The notes: generated by a model not told the origin, from the letters alone. Counted from the first letter of the stretch, positions 51,978 through 61,237 are shown. The stretch is 64,000 nt of DNA from Acidimicrobiaceae bacterium (GCA_009837445.1 VXTM01000021.1:31438-95437), one strand, 5' to 3'. Numbers and translations: made by a program.

Positions 51978-53534
51978 ATGGCCGATGCAGCCCAGTCCGG
52001 CGCGGCCGCGCCGGGGGAGAACATCCTCGTCGCCGAGGAGGTGACGAAGGTCTTCCCCGGCGTGGTCGCCAACGACTCCGTCAACGTCGCAATCCGCAGG
52101 GCCGAGATCCACTGCCTGCTCGGCGAGAACGGTGCGGGCAAGACGACGCTGGCCGACATCCTCTACGGGGTGTACCAGCCCGACGATGGCCGGGTGCTCC
52201 TCGAAGGCAAGCCGCTGGAATTGCATTCACCCCGCGACGCCATCGAGGCCGGCATCGGCATGGTCCACCAGCACTTCGAGCTGGTGCCCCCGATGTCGGT
52301 CATCGAGAACGTGGTCATCGGCACCCAGGCCAAGCAGTGGCTCGACTTGACCGAGGCCAGGCGCCGCCTCGAGGAGTTCTTCGCCGACTACGACGTGGAG
52401 ATCGATCCCGACGCGGAGGTCGGCCGGCTCTCGGTCGGGGAGCAGCAGTGGGTGGAGATCTTCAAGACGCTCTACTTCGGCGTCGAGATCCTGATTCTGG
52501 ACGAACCCACCGCGGTGCTGACCCCGCAGGGCATCGATGAGCTGTTCCGGATCCTGCGCCGGATGCGCGACGAGGGCCTCACCATCATCCTGATCACCCA
52601 CAAGCTCAAAGAGGTGATGGACCTCTCGGACCGGGTGACGGTGCTGCGCCGGGGCAAGGTCGTCGGCACGGTCGACACCGCCGACGTCGACCAACGAGAC
52701 CTCGCCCGGATGATGGTGGGGCGCGACGTCCTGATGCAGGCGGACAAGGCAGCATCCGAAGCCGGCGAGCCGGTGCTGGAGGTCGATGAGATCCACCTGG
52801 AGTCCGATACGGGACGAGGCTCGCTCGAAGGACTGTCGATCACCGTCGGCTCGGGCGAGATCGTGGGCGTCGCCGGCGTGTCGGGCAACGGCCAGAACGC
52901 CCTGTTCGACGCGGTCGTGGGCGTGCGCCATCCCGAGAGGGGCTCCATCCGGATCGCCGGCCAGGACACCACCGAGTCGGCGCCGCACCGGATCGCCACC
53001 CTCGGGGTGGCCAGCGTGCCCGCAGACCGCATCGCCCAGGGTCTGATGATGGACTTCAGCGTGAAGGAGAACCTGGTGCTGGGCAACCAGCGCGAGCGGC
53101 AGTTCTCCCGCGCCGGGATCCTCAACCGGGGCCAGATCGACGCCTTCGCCACGGAGTCGATCGACACCTTCGAGATCAAGACACCGTCGGCGGCGCAGAT
53201 CACCAGGACCCTCTCGGGTGGCAACCTGCAGAAGATCATCATGGCCCGGGAACTCTCCGGCCAGCCCCAGCTGATCGTGGCGCACCAGCCGACGCGGGGT
53301 CTCGACATAGCCGCCACCGAGTACGTCCGGCGCCGCTTGATCCAGGAGAGGGACCGCGGCGCGGGGGTGCTGTTGATGTCGGAGGACCTCGATGAGATCT
53401 TCCAGCTCTCGGACCGGATCGCGGTGATTTACGATGGGCGGATCGTGGCGGTCACTGAACCCGACGCGACCACCCTTGAACAGATCGGAATGCACATGGC
53501 GGGTGCCAGCGACACTGACCAGGGTTCACAGTGA
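51978..53534 (+). CDS. BMP-type ABC transporter ATP-binding protein (two ABC domains)
   Basis: A 518-residue duplicated ATPase of the sugar/nucleoside importer class. The first domain is complete: GENGAGKTTLADILYG, LSVGEQQWVEI and LILDEPTAVL. The second has the degenerate Walker A GVSGNGQNALFDAVVG, the signature LSGGNLQKIIMARELSG and AHQPTRGLD in place of the usual acidic Walker B, as is typical for this family. It follows the binding protein by 51 bp and overlaps the first permease by 4 bp. Confidence 0.95.
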   Translation: MADAAQSGAAAPGENILVAEEVTKVFPGVVANDSVNVAIRRAEIHCLLGENGAGKTTLADILYGVYQPDDGRVLLEGKPLELHSPRDAIEAGIGMVHQHFELVPPMSVIENVVIGTQAKQWLDLTEARRRLEEFFADYDVEIDPDAEVGRLSVGEQQWVEIFKTLYFGVEILILDEPTAVLTPQGIDELFRILRRMRDEGLTIILITHKLKEVMDLSDRVTVLRRGKVVGTVDTADVDQRDLARMMVGRDVLMQADKAASEAGEPVLEVDEIHLESDTGRGSLEGLSITVGSGEIVGVAGVSGNGQNALFDAVVGVRHPERGSIRIAGQDTTESAPHRIATLGVASVPADRIAQGLMMDFSVKENLVLGNQRERQFSRAGILNRGQIDAFATESIDTFEIKTPSAAQITRTLSGGNLQKIIMARELSGQPQLIVAHQPTRGLDIAATEYVRRRLIQERDRGAGVLLMSEDLDEIFQLSDRIAVIYDGRIVAVTEPDATTLEQIGMHMAGASDTDQGSQ

Positions 53535-54700
53535 GCGAGCAGGTCGCCGACACACCCCAGGACAGCCCGCGCCCCGACGACCACGAAGCGGGCGCAGGCC
53601 GCCGCGATCCGCTCTCGATGCTGTTCCAGCCGGGCGCCTGGCGCCTGGAGCGGAGGCTGCACACCCGCCCGGTGTACGAGCTGTACGCCACCCTCATCGC
53701 GCTAGCCATCACCGCGGTGATCATCGGCCTGCTGGTGATCATCGTCGGTGTGTCGCCGCTGGACGCGTTCGCATCCCTCTACGAGGGGGCCTTCGGGAAC
53801 CGGGAGTCGGCCCTCGAGACGCTGGTGCAGGCGACGCCGCTGATCCTCACCGGGCTGTGCGCGGCCATCGCCTTCCGGGCCGGGGTCTGGAACATCGGCG
53901 GACAGGGTCAGTTCATCGCGGGAGCCATCGGCACCTGGTGGGTCTACGACACATTTTCCGGCCTTCCCGCGCCGGTGCTGTTCGTGGCCATGTTCGCCGG
54001 GGCTGCGGTCTTCGGAGCAGTGTGGGCGACGGTGGCCAGCGTCCTGCTGGTCCGCTACGGAACCAACGAGATCCTCACGACGGTGATGCTCAACTTCGTC
54101 ATCGACTCCGGGCTGTCATGGCTGCTCTCGGGACCCTGGCAGGCGAACGACACGCCCTACTCCCAGACCGAGCGGATGGTCGAGAGCACATTCCTGCCCC
54201 GGTTCTTCGACGACAGCCGGCTGCACCTGGGCTTCGCCCTCGCGCTGGTGATGGCGGCCGCGGTCCATTTCCTGGTGCGCCGCACCACCCTGGGATTCGA
54301 ACTGAGGGCCATAGGCGTGAACAAGCAGGCGGCCTCGTACAAGGGCGTCAGCGTCGGGGCGGCCATCATCGCGGTCATGGCCATCTCAGGGGCGCTGGCA
54401 GGACTGGCGGGCGCGGGTGAGCTGCTGGGCCTTCATCACCGGATCAACTTCGAGTTCGGCGGCCAGGCTGTCGGCTTCACCGGGATCATCGTCGCCCTGG
54501 TGGCCCGGCTGCATCCCGCGGGCGTGATCGTGGTGGCCATCGCCTTCGCGGGGCTGCTCAACGGTGCGACCCAGATGCAAGTCGGCACCGGCATCCCGGC
54601 CGCGCTCGTGGACGTCATCGAGGGGGTCGCCCTGGTTCTCGTGCTGCTGGCTGCGGTCGCCTGCCGCTACCGACTCAGGAAGATCGCCCACCATGGATAG
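53531..54700 (+). CDS. BMP-type ABC transporter permease (1)
   Basis: A 389-residue integral membrane permease with about nine to ten hydrophobic segments after an extended polar N-terminus of about 45 residues. Family blocks are LILTGLCAAIAFRAGVWNIGGQGQF, TTVMLNFVI, FELRAIGVNKQAASYKGV (the EAA-like coupling loop) and GFTGIIVALVARLHPAGV. With the second permease it forms the channel of a nucleoside/heterocycle importer. GTG 53531 overlaps the ATPase stop. Confidence 0.94.
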   Translation: MSEQVADTPQDSPRPDDHEAGAGRRDPLSMLFQPGAWRLERRLHTRPVYELYATLIALAITAVIIGLLVIIVGVSPLDAFASLYEGAFGNRESALETLVQATPLILTGLCAAIAFRAGVWNIGGQGQFIAGAIGTWWVYDTFSGLPAPVLFVAMFAGAAVFGAVWATVASVLLVRYGTNEILTTVMLNFVIDSGLSWLLSGPWQANDTPYSQTERMVESTFLPRFFDDSRLHLGFALALVMAAAVHFLVRRTTLGFELRAIGVNKQAASYKGVSVGAAIIAVMAISGALAGLAGAGELLGLHHRINFEFGGQAVGFTGIIVALVARLHPAGVIVVAIAFAGLLNGATQMQVGTGIPAALVDVIEGVALVLVLLAAVACRYRLRKIAHHG

Positions 54701-54716
54701 CTCCGGGTAGCCCGTC

Positions 54717-55664
54717 GTGGAGGACTTCCTCACCTACTCGGTGATCCTGGGCATCTTCGTGGCGACCTTCAAGATCGCCACCCCACTGCTGATCGCGGCC
54801 ACCGGCGAACTGGTCGCAGAGGCCAGCGGCATTCTGAACCTGAGCCTCGAGGGGACCATGACCATGGGCGCCTTCTCCGGGTTCCTGATCGCCAACGAGA
54901 CCGGCAACCTGTGGCTGGGGCTGGTGGGGGCGGCCGTAGGCGGGGGTGCGCTGGGGCTGCTGATGGCGGTGATGACGGCCACCGTCAAGGTCAACCAGAT
55001 CGTCGCCGGGCTCGCGCTGAACATCCTCGGCCTAGGCGGAGCCTTCTTCTGGTACCGCTCCGTGTACGAGGAGGGCGGCGCCGTCGCATTCCCGACCGTG
55101 GACCGGTTCCAGACCGCGACCATCCCGCTGCTGTCCGACATCCCCGCGGTGGGCGAGGTGTTCTTCGACCAGCACTGGCTGACCTACTTCGGGATCCTCA
55201 TGGTGCCGGCGACCTTCATCTTCCTGAACCGCACCAAGTACGGCCTGGAACTCCGCAGCATCGGCCACAACCCCGAGGCGTGCGACATGCGAGGCGTGGG
55301 CATCATCTCCCGCCAGTACACCGCGGTGATCTACGGGGGCGTGATGGCCGGGCTGGGCGGCGCCTACCTCTCGCTGGCAGGGGGGAACCAGTTCTTCGAC
55401 GACATCGTCGCCGGGCGGGGATGGATCGCCCTGGCCATCGTGATCTTCGGGAACTGGCGGGCGTCGTGGATCCTGGGCGGCTCGCTGCTGTTCGGGTTCC
55501 TCGAGGCCACGCAGCTGTCGCTGCAGGCCAGCGGCGTGGACCTGCCCTACCAGCTCCTGCTCGCCCTGCCGTTCCTTCTGACGATCGTCGCGCTGGTGTT
55601 CAACCGCAGCCGCTCCCAGGTCCCGCTGTCGCTGACCATCCCGTACCACCGGGGCGAGCGCTAG
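54717..55664 (+). CDS. BMP-type ABC transporter permease (2)
   Basis: A 315-residue permease with about eight hydrophobic segments, paired with the previous gene. Typical blocks are AASGILNLSLEGTMTMGAF-like SGILNLSLEGTMTMGAFSG, KVNQIVAGLALNILGLG, LELRSIGHNPEACDMRGV (coupling loop) and YLSLAGGNQFFDDIVAGRGW. It starts at GTG 54717, 16 bp after the first permease. The operon continues into the molybdenum hydroxylase after only 18 bp, linking transport to oxidation. Confidence 0.94.
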   Translation: MEDFLTYSVILGIFVATFKIATPLLIAATGELVAEASGILNLSLEGTMTMGAFSGFLIANETGNLWLGLVGAAVGGGALGLLMAVMTATVKVNQIVAGLALNILGLGGAFFWYRSVYEEGGAVAFPTVDRFQTATIPLLSDIPAVGEVFFDQHWLTYFGILMVPATFIFLNRTKYGLELRSIGHNPEACDMRGVGIISRQYTAVIYGGVMAGLGGAYLSLAGGNQFFDDIVAGRGWIALAIVIFGNWRASWILGGSLLFGFLEATQLSLQASGVDLPYQLLLALPFLLTIVALVFNRSRSQVPLSLTIPYHRGER

Positions 55665-55682
55665 ACGACGGCTGGAGCGGCG

Positions 55683-58103
55683 ATGAGCCTCGACATCGAT
55701 CCCCACATCCGCCACAGCACCCGCCACATAGGGCGGTCGGTGCCCCGCCGTGAGGACCGAGGCCCGCTCACCGGCCGGGGGCGCTACGTCGCCGACATCA
55801 AGATCGCTGGGATGCTCGAGGTCGTCCTCGTGCGCAGCATCGAGGCCCACGCCCGCATCGTGTCGATCGACACGTCAGAGGCCCTGGCCGTCGAGGGCGT
55901 GCAGGCCGTGTTCACCGCGGCCGACCTGGCCGATGTGGAGACCTTCCCGGACTACATCCCCTACATCGGACCGGTCAAGCAGCGCCCGCTCGCCGAGGAC
56001 CGGGTGCGATACGTGGGCGCTCCCTACGCCGCCGTGGTGGCGGTGGACCGGTACATCGCCGAGGACGCAGCCGCGCTGGTCGCGGCGGGGACCACCTACG
56101 AGCCGCTGCCGACCGTGGCCGACCTCGACCAGGCCCGGGCCCCGGGCGCGCCGAAGCTCTTCGACGACTGGGAGAGCAACTGCTCGTTCGATGTGGCCCC
56201 CCACAAGCCAGAGGTCGACCAGGCCTTCGAGCAGGCCGACCACACCTTCACCGAGACCTACGTCAGCCAGCGCCAGACGGGGCTGCCGATGGAGACCAGG
56301 GGAGTGGTGGCCGACATCACCGACGGGACGCTCACGGTGTGGTCCTCGACGCAGAGCCCCCACATGGTCCGCTCCACCATCGCGCTGATGCTGGACATGC
56401 CCGAGCCGCAGGTGCGGGTGATCCATCCGACCATCGGGGGCGGCTTCGGCACCAAGACCCACATCTACCCCGAGGACATCGTGGTGCCGTGGATCGCTCG
56501 CCGGCTCGACCGGCCGGTCCGCTGGATCGAGGACCGCATGGAGAACCTCGTGGCGTCGGTGCACGCCCGCGAGCAGCGCCACGACGTCGAGGTCGCCTAC
56601 GACGATGACGGCACCATCCGGGGGGTGCGGTGCGCGTCGATGCTCGACATGGGCTCGGGCGAGATCTTCATGCCGGGCACGGCGCCGGTCTTCGTGACCA
56701 ACGCCTGCATCACGGGCGGCTACGACTTCCCCAACATGCAGGCCCGCACCATCGGTGTGGTCACCAACAAGACGCCGTCCGGTGCCTACCGGGGTTTCGG
56801 GATCCCGGAGGGCGCGTTCGTAATGGAGCGGATCATCGACCGGGTCGCCCGCCTCACCGGCACCGACCGGGTCGAGTTGCGGCGGCGGATGCTGGTGCGA
56901 CCCGGTCAGACGCCGTATGTGATGCACGGCGGGGGCCGACTCGACTCCGGCTCCCACACCGAGTCGTTCGAACGGGGCCTGGAAATGGCCCAGCCCGCGC
57001 TGGAACGGACCCGGGCCCGCTACGCCGGCGACCCGGATGTCCGGGTGGGGGTGGGCTACTCCAACTATGTGGAGCCCACATCGCCCAGCTACCACCTCAC
57101 CACCGGCCACTGGGGCGGCGGGGACGCGGCAACGGTGCGGGTCGACCCGGACGGCTCGGTGCGGGTGGCGGCCGGTCTGAGCGCCATCGGCCAGGGGGCT
57201 GAGACCGTCGCGGCCCAATTGGCGGCCGACGCGCTGGGGGTCTCGCCGGAGACGGTCACCGTGGTGCTGGGCGACACTGAGCGGGCCCCCTACGGCCTGG
57301 GCTCGTGGGGCAGCCGGGGCGCGATGATGCTCACCGGCTCGGTGCTGCTGGCCTCGGAGCGACTGATGGACAAGGCCCGGGCCATCGCCGCCCACCTGCT
57401 GGAGGCGGCCGAGGCCGACATCGTGCTCACCGACGGCGCGTTCCATGTGGCCGGCAGCGACCAGCCCTCGGTGAGCTGGGCCGAGGTCGGCACCGCGGCG
57501 TGGATCCGCTATGTGGACCTGCCCGACGGTATGGAGCCCGGCCTGGAGACCTCGGGCTACTTCCACCCTGAGAACCTGCAGCACCAACTCGACGACACCG
57601 GCAAGATCAACGCCGCGGCCAGCTGGTCCAATGGCGCCCACATCGGGGTCGTAAGCGTCCGGGTAAGCACCGGCGAGGTCAGGATCGAGGACTACGTCGT
57701 GGTCCACGACTGCGGGACGGTCATCAACCCGGCGCTGGTGGAGGGCCAGGTCCACGGCGGCGTTGCCCAGGGCATCGCCGGCGCCATGTACGAGCACTTC
57801 CAGTACGACCCCGACACCGCCAATCCCCGCTTCGCGTCGTTCATGGACTATCTGGTGCCGACGTGCGCCGAGGTGCCCCACATGGAGGTCGACCACTTCG
57901 AGTCGCCCGCCCCTGAACAGCCCCTCGGCGTCAAGGGCTGCGGCGAGGGAGGCACGGTGGGGCCGCCCGCGGTGGTGGCCGGAGCTGTGTCCGACGCTCT
58001 CTCGGAATGGGGCGTGGACTTGACCGAGTGCCCGGTGACTCCGGTGGCGGTGAGGGCCGCCATCCGATCGGCCGAGGCGGCCGGAGCCGGAGCAGGCTCG
58101 TGA
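55683..58103 (+). CDS. Xanthine dehydrogenase/CO dehydrogenase-family molybdopterin subunit
   Basis: An 806-residue large subunit of a molybdenum hydroxylase. Motifs include VRVIHPTIGGGFGTKTHIYP, the active-site loop SGAYRGFGIPEGAF, GQGAETVAAQLAADALGV and the catalytic Glu in GVKGCGEGGTVGPPAVV. The loop AYRGFG is the form II type, not the AYRCSFR loop of true aerobic CO dehydrogenase. Form II enzymes hydroxylate purines, nicotinate, aldehydes or other heterocycles. The subunit is first in the order large-medium-small. Confidence 0.93.
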   Translation: MSLDIDPHIRHSTRHIGRSVPRREDRGPLTGRGRYVADIKIAGMLEVVLVRSIEAHARIVSIDTSEALAVEGVQAVFTAADLADVETFPDYIPYIGPVKQRPLAEDRVRYVGAPYAAVVAVDRYIAEDAAALVAAGTTYEPLPTVADLDQARAPGAPKLFDDWESNCSFDVAPHKPEVDQAFEQADHTFTETYVSQRQTGLPMETRGVVADITDGTLTVWSSTQSPHMVRSTIALMLDMPEPQVRVIHPTIGGGFGTKTHIYPEDIVVPWIARRLDRPVRWIEDRMENLVASVHAREQRHDVEVAYDDDGTIRGVRCASMLDMGSGEIFMPGTAPVFVTNACITGGYDFPNMQARTIGVVTNKTPSGAYRGFGIPEGAFVMERIIDRVARLTGTDRVELRRRMLVRPGQTPYVMHGGGRLDSGSHTESFERGLEMAQPALERTRARYAGDPDVRVGVGYSNYVEPTSPSYHLTTGHWGGGDAATVRVDPDGSVRVAAGLSAIGQGAETVAAQLAADALGVSPETVTVVLGDTERAPYGLGSWGSRGAMMLTGSVLLASERLMDKARAIAAHLLEAAEADIVLTDGAFHVAGSDQPSVSWAEVGTAAWIRYVDLPDGMEPGLETSGYFHPENLQHQLDDTGKINAAASWSNGAHIGVVSVRVSTGEVRIEDYVVVHDCGTVINPALVEGQVHGGVAQGIAGAMYEHFQYDPDTANPRFASFMDYLVPTCAEVPHMEVDHFESPAPEQPLGVKGCGEGGTVGPPAVVAGAVSDALSEWGVDLTECPVTPVAVRAAIRSAEAAGAGAGS

Positions 58104-58966
58104 AGCCGGCTCCGTTCGAGTACTGCCGGCCCTCGACGGTGGCGGAGGCTCTCGAAGCTCTCAACTCCGCCGAGTCCAGCCGGGTGCTGGCCGGGGGCCA
58201 GAGCCTCATCCCGGCCATGAACTTCCGCCTAACCGACGTGTCCGTGCTGGTGGACATCGGCCACGTCGAGGGTCTCGACGCGGTGGCATGCGACCCCGAC
58301 GGGGTGACCGTGGGAGCGGCCGCCACCCAGACCCGGGTGCTCGACGACGACGGCGCGGCCGGCGTCGTCGGTGGCTTGCGAGCGGCGCTGCGCCATGTAG
58401 GCCATCTCCAGATCCGCAACCGGGGCACGGTCTGCGGCAGCCTGGCTCACGCCGACCCCGCTGCTGAGCTGCCCGCCCTCGCAGTCGCCTCCGGCGCGGT
58501 GATCGCCGTCTCCGGACCAGACGGTGAACGCATGATCAACGCCGGAGACTTCTTCATCGGACCGTTCTGGACCGTTCTCGAAGACGGCGAGCTCATCACC
58601 GAGGTTCGCTTTCCGGCGACGCCGCCCGGCGCGGTGACCATCGTGGACGAGATCTCCAGACGGGCCGGTGACTTCGCGGTGGCCGGCCTGGTCGCGACGG
58701 TGCAAGCCGACGGCGGCGCGGTGCGCTCTGCCAGCCTGGTCGGCTTCGGGCTGGGGGGAGTGCCCACCCGGCTGGAGTCGGCCGAGGCCGCTATTGGGGG
58801 ATGGGCCGCGGACCACCCGGCGGACACCCTCGCCGAGGCGGTGATGGCCGACACCGCCGACGCGTTCGACGACATCCACGCCACGAGCTGGTACCGCCGC
58901 GAGGCGGTGGCCGCACTGACGGTCAGGGCCGCCCGGCGCGCCCTGGCAGCAGGGGAGGCCGCATGA
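58100..58966 (+). CDS. Molybdenum hydroxylase FAD-binding medium subunit
   Basis: A 288-residue FAD subunit. It opens VKPAPFEYCRPSTVAEALEA, then RVLAGGQSLIPAMNFRL (first FAD-pyrophosphate loop), HVGHLQIRNRGTVCGSLAHADPAAELP (second FAD motif) and FFIGPFWTVLEDGELITEVRFP. It passes electrons from the Fe-S subunit to an acceptor. GTG 58100 overlaps the large-subunit stop and its own stop overlaps the small subunit (ATGA). Confidence 0.95.
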   Translation: MKPAPFEYCRPSTVAEALEALNSAESSRVLAGGQSLIPAMNFRLTDVSVLVDIGHVEGLDAVACDPDGVTVGAAATQTRVLDDDGAAGVVGGLRAALRHVGHLQIRNRGTVCGSLAHADPAAELPALAVASGAVIAVSGPDGERMINAGDFFIGPFWTVLEDGELITEVRFPATPPGAVTIVDEISRRAGDFAVAGLVATVQADGGAVRSASLVGFGLGGVPTRLESAEAAIGGWAADHPADTLAEAVMADTADAFDDIHATSWYRREAVAALTVRAARRALAAGEAA

Positions 58967-59478
58967 CCATCCGCGAACCGATCTCCGAGGTGGACGTCGA
59001 GGTCAGCATCAACGGACGGCGCCACCGTCACCGGGTACCGGCCCGACTACTGCTGTCGGACTACATCCGCGACACCGTCGGCCTCACCGGCACCCACCTC
59101 GGCTGCGAGCACGGCTATTGCGGCGCCTGCACCGTGATCGTCGACGGCGACGCGGTGCGGTCCTGCCTGATGCTGGCGGCGCAGGTCGAAGGCGCCGAGG
59201 TCCGGACCGTCGAGGACCTCGCGCCCTCAGGCTCGGACTCCCTCTCGCCCATGCAGCAGGCCTTCCACGACAATCACGCCCTGCAGTGCGGCTTCTGCAC
59301 CGCGGGCTTCCTCATGACCCTGGAGAGCGTGGACCCAACGGAGTGGAACGAACCCGAACGGGTTGTCGAACTGCTCTCGGGCAACCTCTGCCGCTGCACC
59401 GGTTACCAGAACATCGTGACCGCGGTGACCGAGGCCTGGAGCGCGTACCATGGAAGCGGAGGATCCAACGATGGCTGA
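58963..59478 (+). CDS. Molybdenum hydroxylase [2Fe-2S] small subunit
   Basis: A 171-residue protein with two [2Fe-2S] domains: the plant-type cluster in GCEHGYCGACTVIVDGDAVRSC and the helical domain with HALQCGFCTAGFLMTL and NLCRCTGYQNIV. All eight cluster cysteines are present. It links the Mo site to FAD. Its end overlaps the ferredoxin gene by 8 bp, so five proteins from the large subunit through the ferredoxin to the second oxygenase are probably co-expressed. Confidence 0.96.
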   Translation: MTIREPISEVDVEVSINGRRHRHRVPARLLLSDYIRDTVGLTGTHLGCEHGYCGACTVIVDGDAVRSCLMLAAQVEGAEVRTVEDLAPSGSDSLSPMQQAFHDNHALQCGFCTAGFLMTLESVDPTEWNEPERVVELLSGNLCRCTGYQNIVTAVTEAWSAYHGSGGSNDG

Positions 59479-59677
59479 CGCGACCGTCGAAGTGAACCAC
59501 GACGTCTGCATCGTCTCGGGCATGTGCGCCTCGCTGGCGCCCGAGATCTTCGACATCGACGACGACGGCCTCAAGCTGGAGGTCCTCCAGCCGACGCTGC
59601 CGCCCGAGTTGGTGGCCAAGGCCCGCGGCGCCGAGGCCTGCTGCCCGGTAGAAGCCATAAGGGTAAGCGAGGCATAA
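59471..59677 (+). CDS. [3Fe-4S]-type small ferredoxin
   Basis: A 68-residue ferredoxin with Cys13, Cys19 and Cys57/Cys58-Pro59: the pattern C-x5-C with Gly17 replacing the second cysteine, then CCPVEAI. Such single-cluster ferredoxins feed actinobacterial P450s and some Rieske oxygenases. GGAGG about ten bases upstream favours ATG 59471; an in-frame ATG at 59450 is possible. Candidate partners in the window are the oxygenase 31 bp downstream and the P450 at 44384. Confidence 0.9.
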   Translation: MADATVEVNHDVCIVSGMCASLAPEIFDIDDDGLKLEVLQPTLPPELVAKARGAEACCPVEAIRVSEA

Positions 59678-59707
59678 AGGGGGCAGAGACATGAACGGGA
59701 CGACGCC

Positions 59708-60793
59708 ATGACCATGACCCAGGATCCGGCCGCAACCGAAGGATTCGAGGTTCAAGGGAACACCCAGCTCGACATGGCCGGCGAGGAGCGGCTCTACCAG
59801 CAGTTGAAGCGCTTCTGGCAGCCGGTGGCCTTCTCGGACGATCTGACCGACTCGCCCCATCAGGTCACGCTGTTCGACACCCGCCTGGCTGTGGCCCGCC
59901 TCGACGGCGAGCCCCACGTCTTCAGCGACATCTGCCGGCACCGGGGCTCGGCCCTGTCGCTGGGGCGGGTCGACGGCTGCTGGCTGCGCTGCGCCTACCA
60001 CGGCTGGGCCTACGACGCCGAGGGCACCGTTGTCGACATCCCGGCGAGGCCCGAACTGAACGGCAAGCTGGTAGCCCAGCTGCCTAGCTACCCGACGATC
60101 GAGGCCGGCGGCCTGGTGTGGACCTGCGTCTCGGGCGAGACGCCGCGGTTCGGTCCGTCGGAGTGCCCCGAACTGGACGATCCCTCGTACCGGTTCCTGC
60201 GCTTCGATCCATACGAGTGGGACTGCTCGGTGCCCCGGCGCCTGGAGAACTACTTCGACTTCTCCCACTTCGCCCATGTGCACCACGGCATCCTCGGCGA
60301 TCGCGACGAGGCCGAGATCGCCGACTACGACGTGGCCCGGCACGGCTCGGAGCTGAGGATCACCGCAGGTCCGTTCATCGAGTACACCGACAACGTCAAG
60401 AACTCGCCGGTCAACCACGACGGCTTGACCTACGAGGCATGGAAGCGCTACCGGGTGTACATGCCCAACGCCATGAAGCTCAACAGCTCGGCCGGGAAGA
60501 CCGAGGACTTCGTGCTGTACGTGGCGGTCGCGCCGGTCAACCGGCGCCGGACCCGCTGCTTCACCTTCGTGGGCCGGAACTACGCGCTGGACCGCGACCA
60601 GGAGTTCCACGACATGCAGTACGTGATCCTGGGCCAGGACCAGCCCATCGTCGAGTCGCAGCGGCCCGAGGAGCTGCCGGTCGACCTGACGGCCGAGATG
60701 CATGTCAAAGGGGCCGACGCGGGCACCGTCGAGTACCGGCGCTGGCTGATCAGCATCGCCGACGGCACGATCGAACTGGCCCCCACAGGCTGA
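59708..60793 (+). CDS. Rieske non-heme iron oxygenase, large subunit (2)
   Basis: A 361-residue oxygenase paralogous to the one at 48528. Rieske ligands are C76-x-H78 and C95-x2-H98 (CRHRGSALSLG, then CAYHGWAYDAEG), and the mononuclear iron block is RRLENYFDFSHFAHVHHGILG. Both copies share the RPELNGK/RPELNGV segment and the closing DLTAEMHVK/RLSAETYVK region. It directly follows the ferredoxin, a likely electron donor. A second in-frame ATG at 59714 is possible. Substrate unknown; O- or N-demethylation fits its size class. Confidence 0.93.
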   Translation: MTMTQDPAATEGFEVQGNTQLDMAGEERLYQQLKRFWQPVAFSDDLTDSPHQVTLFDTRLAVARLDGEPHVFSDICRHRGSALSLGRVDGCWLRCAYHGWAYDAEGTVVDIPARPELNGKLVAQLPSYPTIEAGGLVWTCVSGETPRFGPSECPELDDPSYRFLRFDPYEWDCSVPRRLENYFDFSHFAHVHHGILGDRDEAEIADYDVARHGSELRITAGPFIEYTDNVKNSPVNHDGLTYEAWKRYRVYMPNAMKLNSSAGKTEDFVLYVAVAPVNRRRTRCFTFVGRNYALDRDQEFHDMQYVILGQDQPIVESQRPEELPVDLTAEMHVKGADAGTVEYRRWLISIADGTIELAPTG

Positions 60794-60830
60794 GCGCGAG
60801 CCGGCCTCGCGGCTGGCGTCCGCGGGCGGG

Positions 60831-60836
60831 TACCGT
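60831..60836 (+). promoter_or_regulatory. Putative -10 element for the GroES-like gene
   Basis: TACCGT ends eight bases before GTG 60845, fitting a leaderless transcript and a separate control from the catabolic operon upstream. Confidence 0.4.
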
Positions 60837-60844
60837 TGGGATCC

Positions 60845-61237
60845 GTGACCACGACCGAGCCCCGCGCCGACACCGCGTCCCGCAACGACCGCCATGACTC
60901 CGCACCGGGACCCCACGACGACGACCGCCTGCCGGTCAAGATGCTCAACGACCGGATCCTGGTGGCCATCGGTGAGGCAGAGGGGGAACGCCGCTCGACG
61001 GGGGGAATCCTGATCCCGGCCACCGCTCAGGTGGGCAAGCGCCTCACCTGGGCCGAGGTGGTGGCGGTCGGCCCCAACGTCCGCAACATGGAGAAGGGCG
61101 ACCGGGTGCTGTTCAACCCCGAGGACCGCTACGAGGTAGAGGTCAGGGGCCGCGACTACATCATCCTGCGCGAGCGCGACATCCACGCGGTGGCCGCGGA
61201 GCGCCTGGACAAGGGCAGCACCGGCTTGTACCTATAG
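60845..61237 (+). CDS. GroES-family co-chaperonin paralogue
   Basis: A 130-residue GroES-fold protein with a polar, His/Asp-rich N-terminal extension of about 30 residues. The core has MLNDRILVAIGEAEGERRS, the mobile-loop region TGGILIPATAQVG, WAEVVAVGPNV and GDRVLFNPEDRYEVEVRG, ending in GSTGLYL. Actinobacteria commonly carry such a GroES-like protein apart from groEL; its function is not established. No groEL is adjacent. GTG 60845 is favoured over TTG 60836. Confidence 0.88.
   Translation: MTTTEPRADTASRNDRHDSAPGPHDDDRLPVKMLNDRILVAIGEAEGERRSTGGILIPATAQVGKRLTWAEVVAVGPNVRNMEKGDRVLFNPEDRYEVEVRGRDYIILRERDIHAVAAERLDKGSTGLYL

Noticed and set aside
55875..57896. Minus-strand open frame opposite the molybdenum large subunit
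   Set aside because: Translation is His/Arg/Gly-rich without domain features and the plus-strand gene is certain.
55683..59478. Aerobic carbon monoxide dehydrogenase
   Set aside because: The active-site loop is of the AYRGFG type, not the form I loop.
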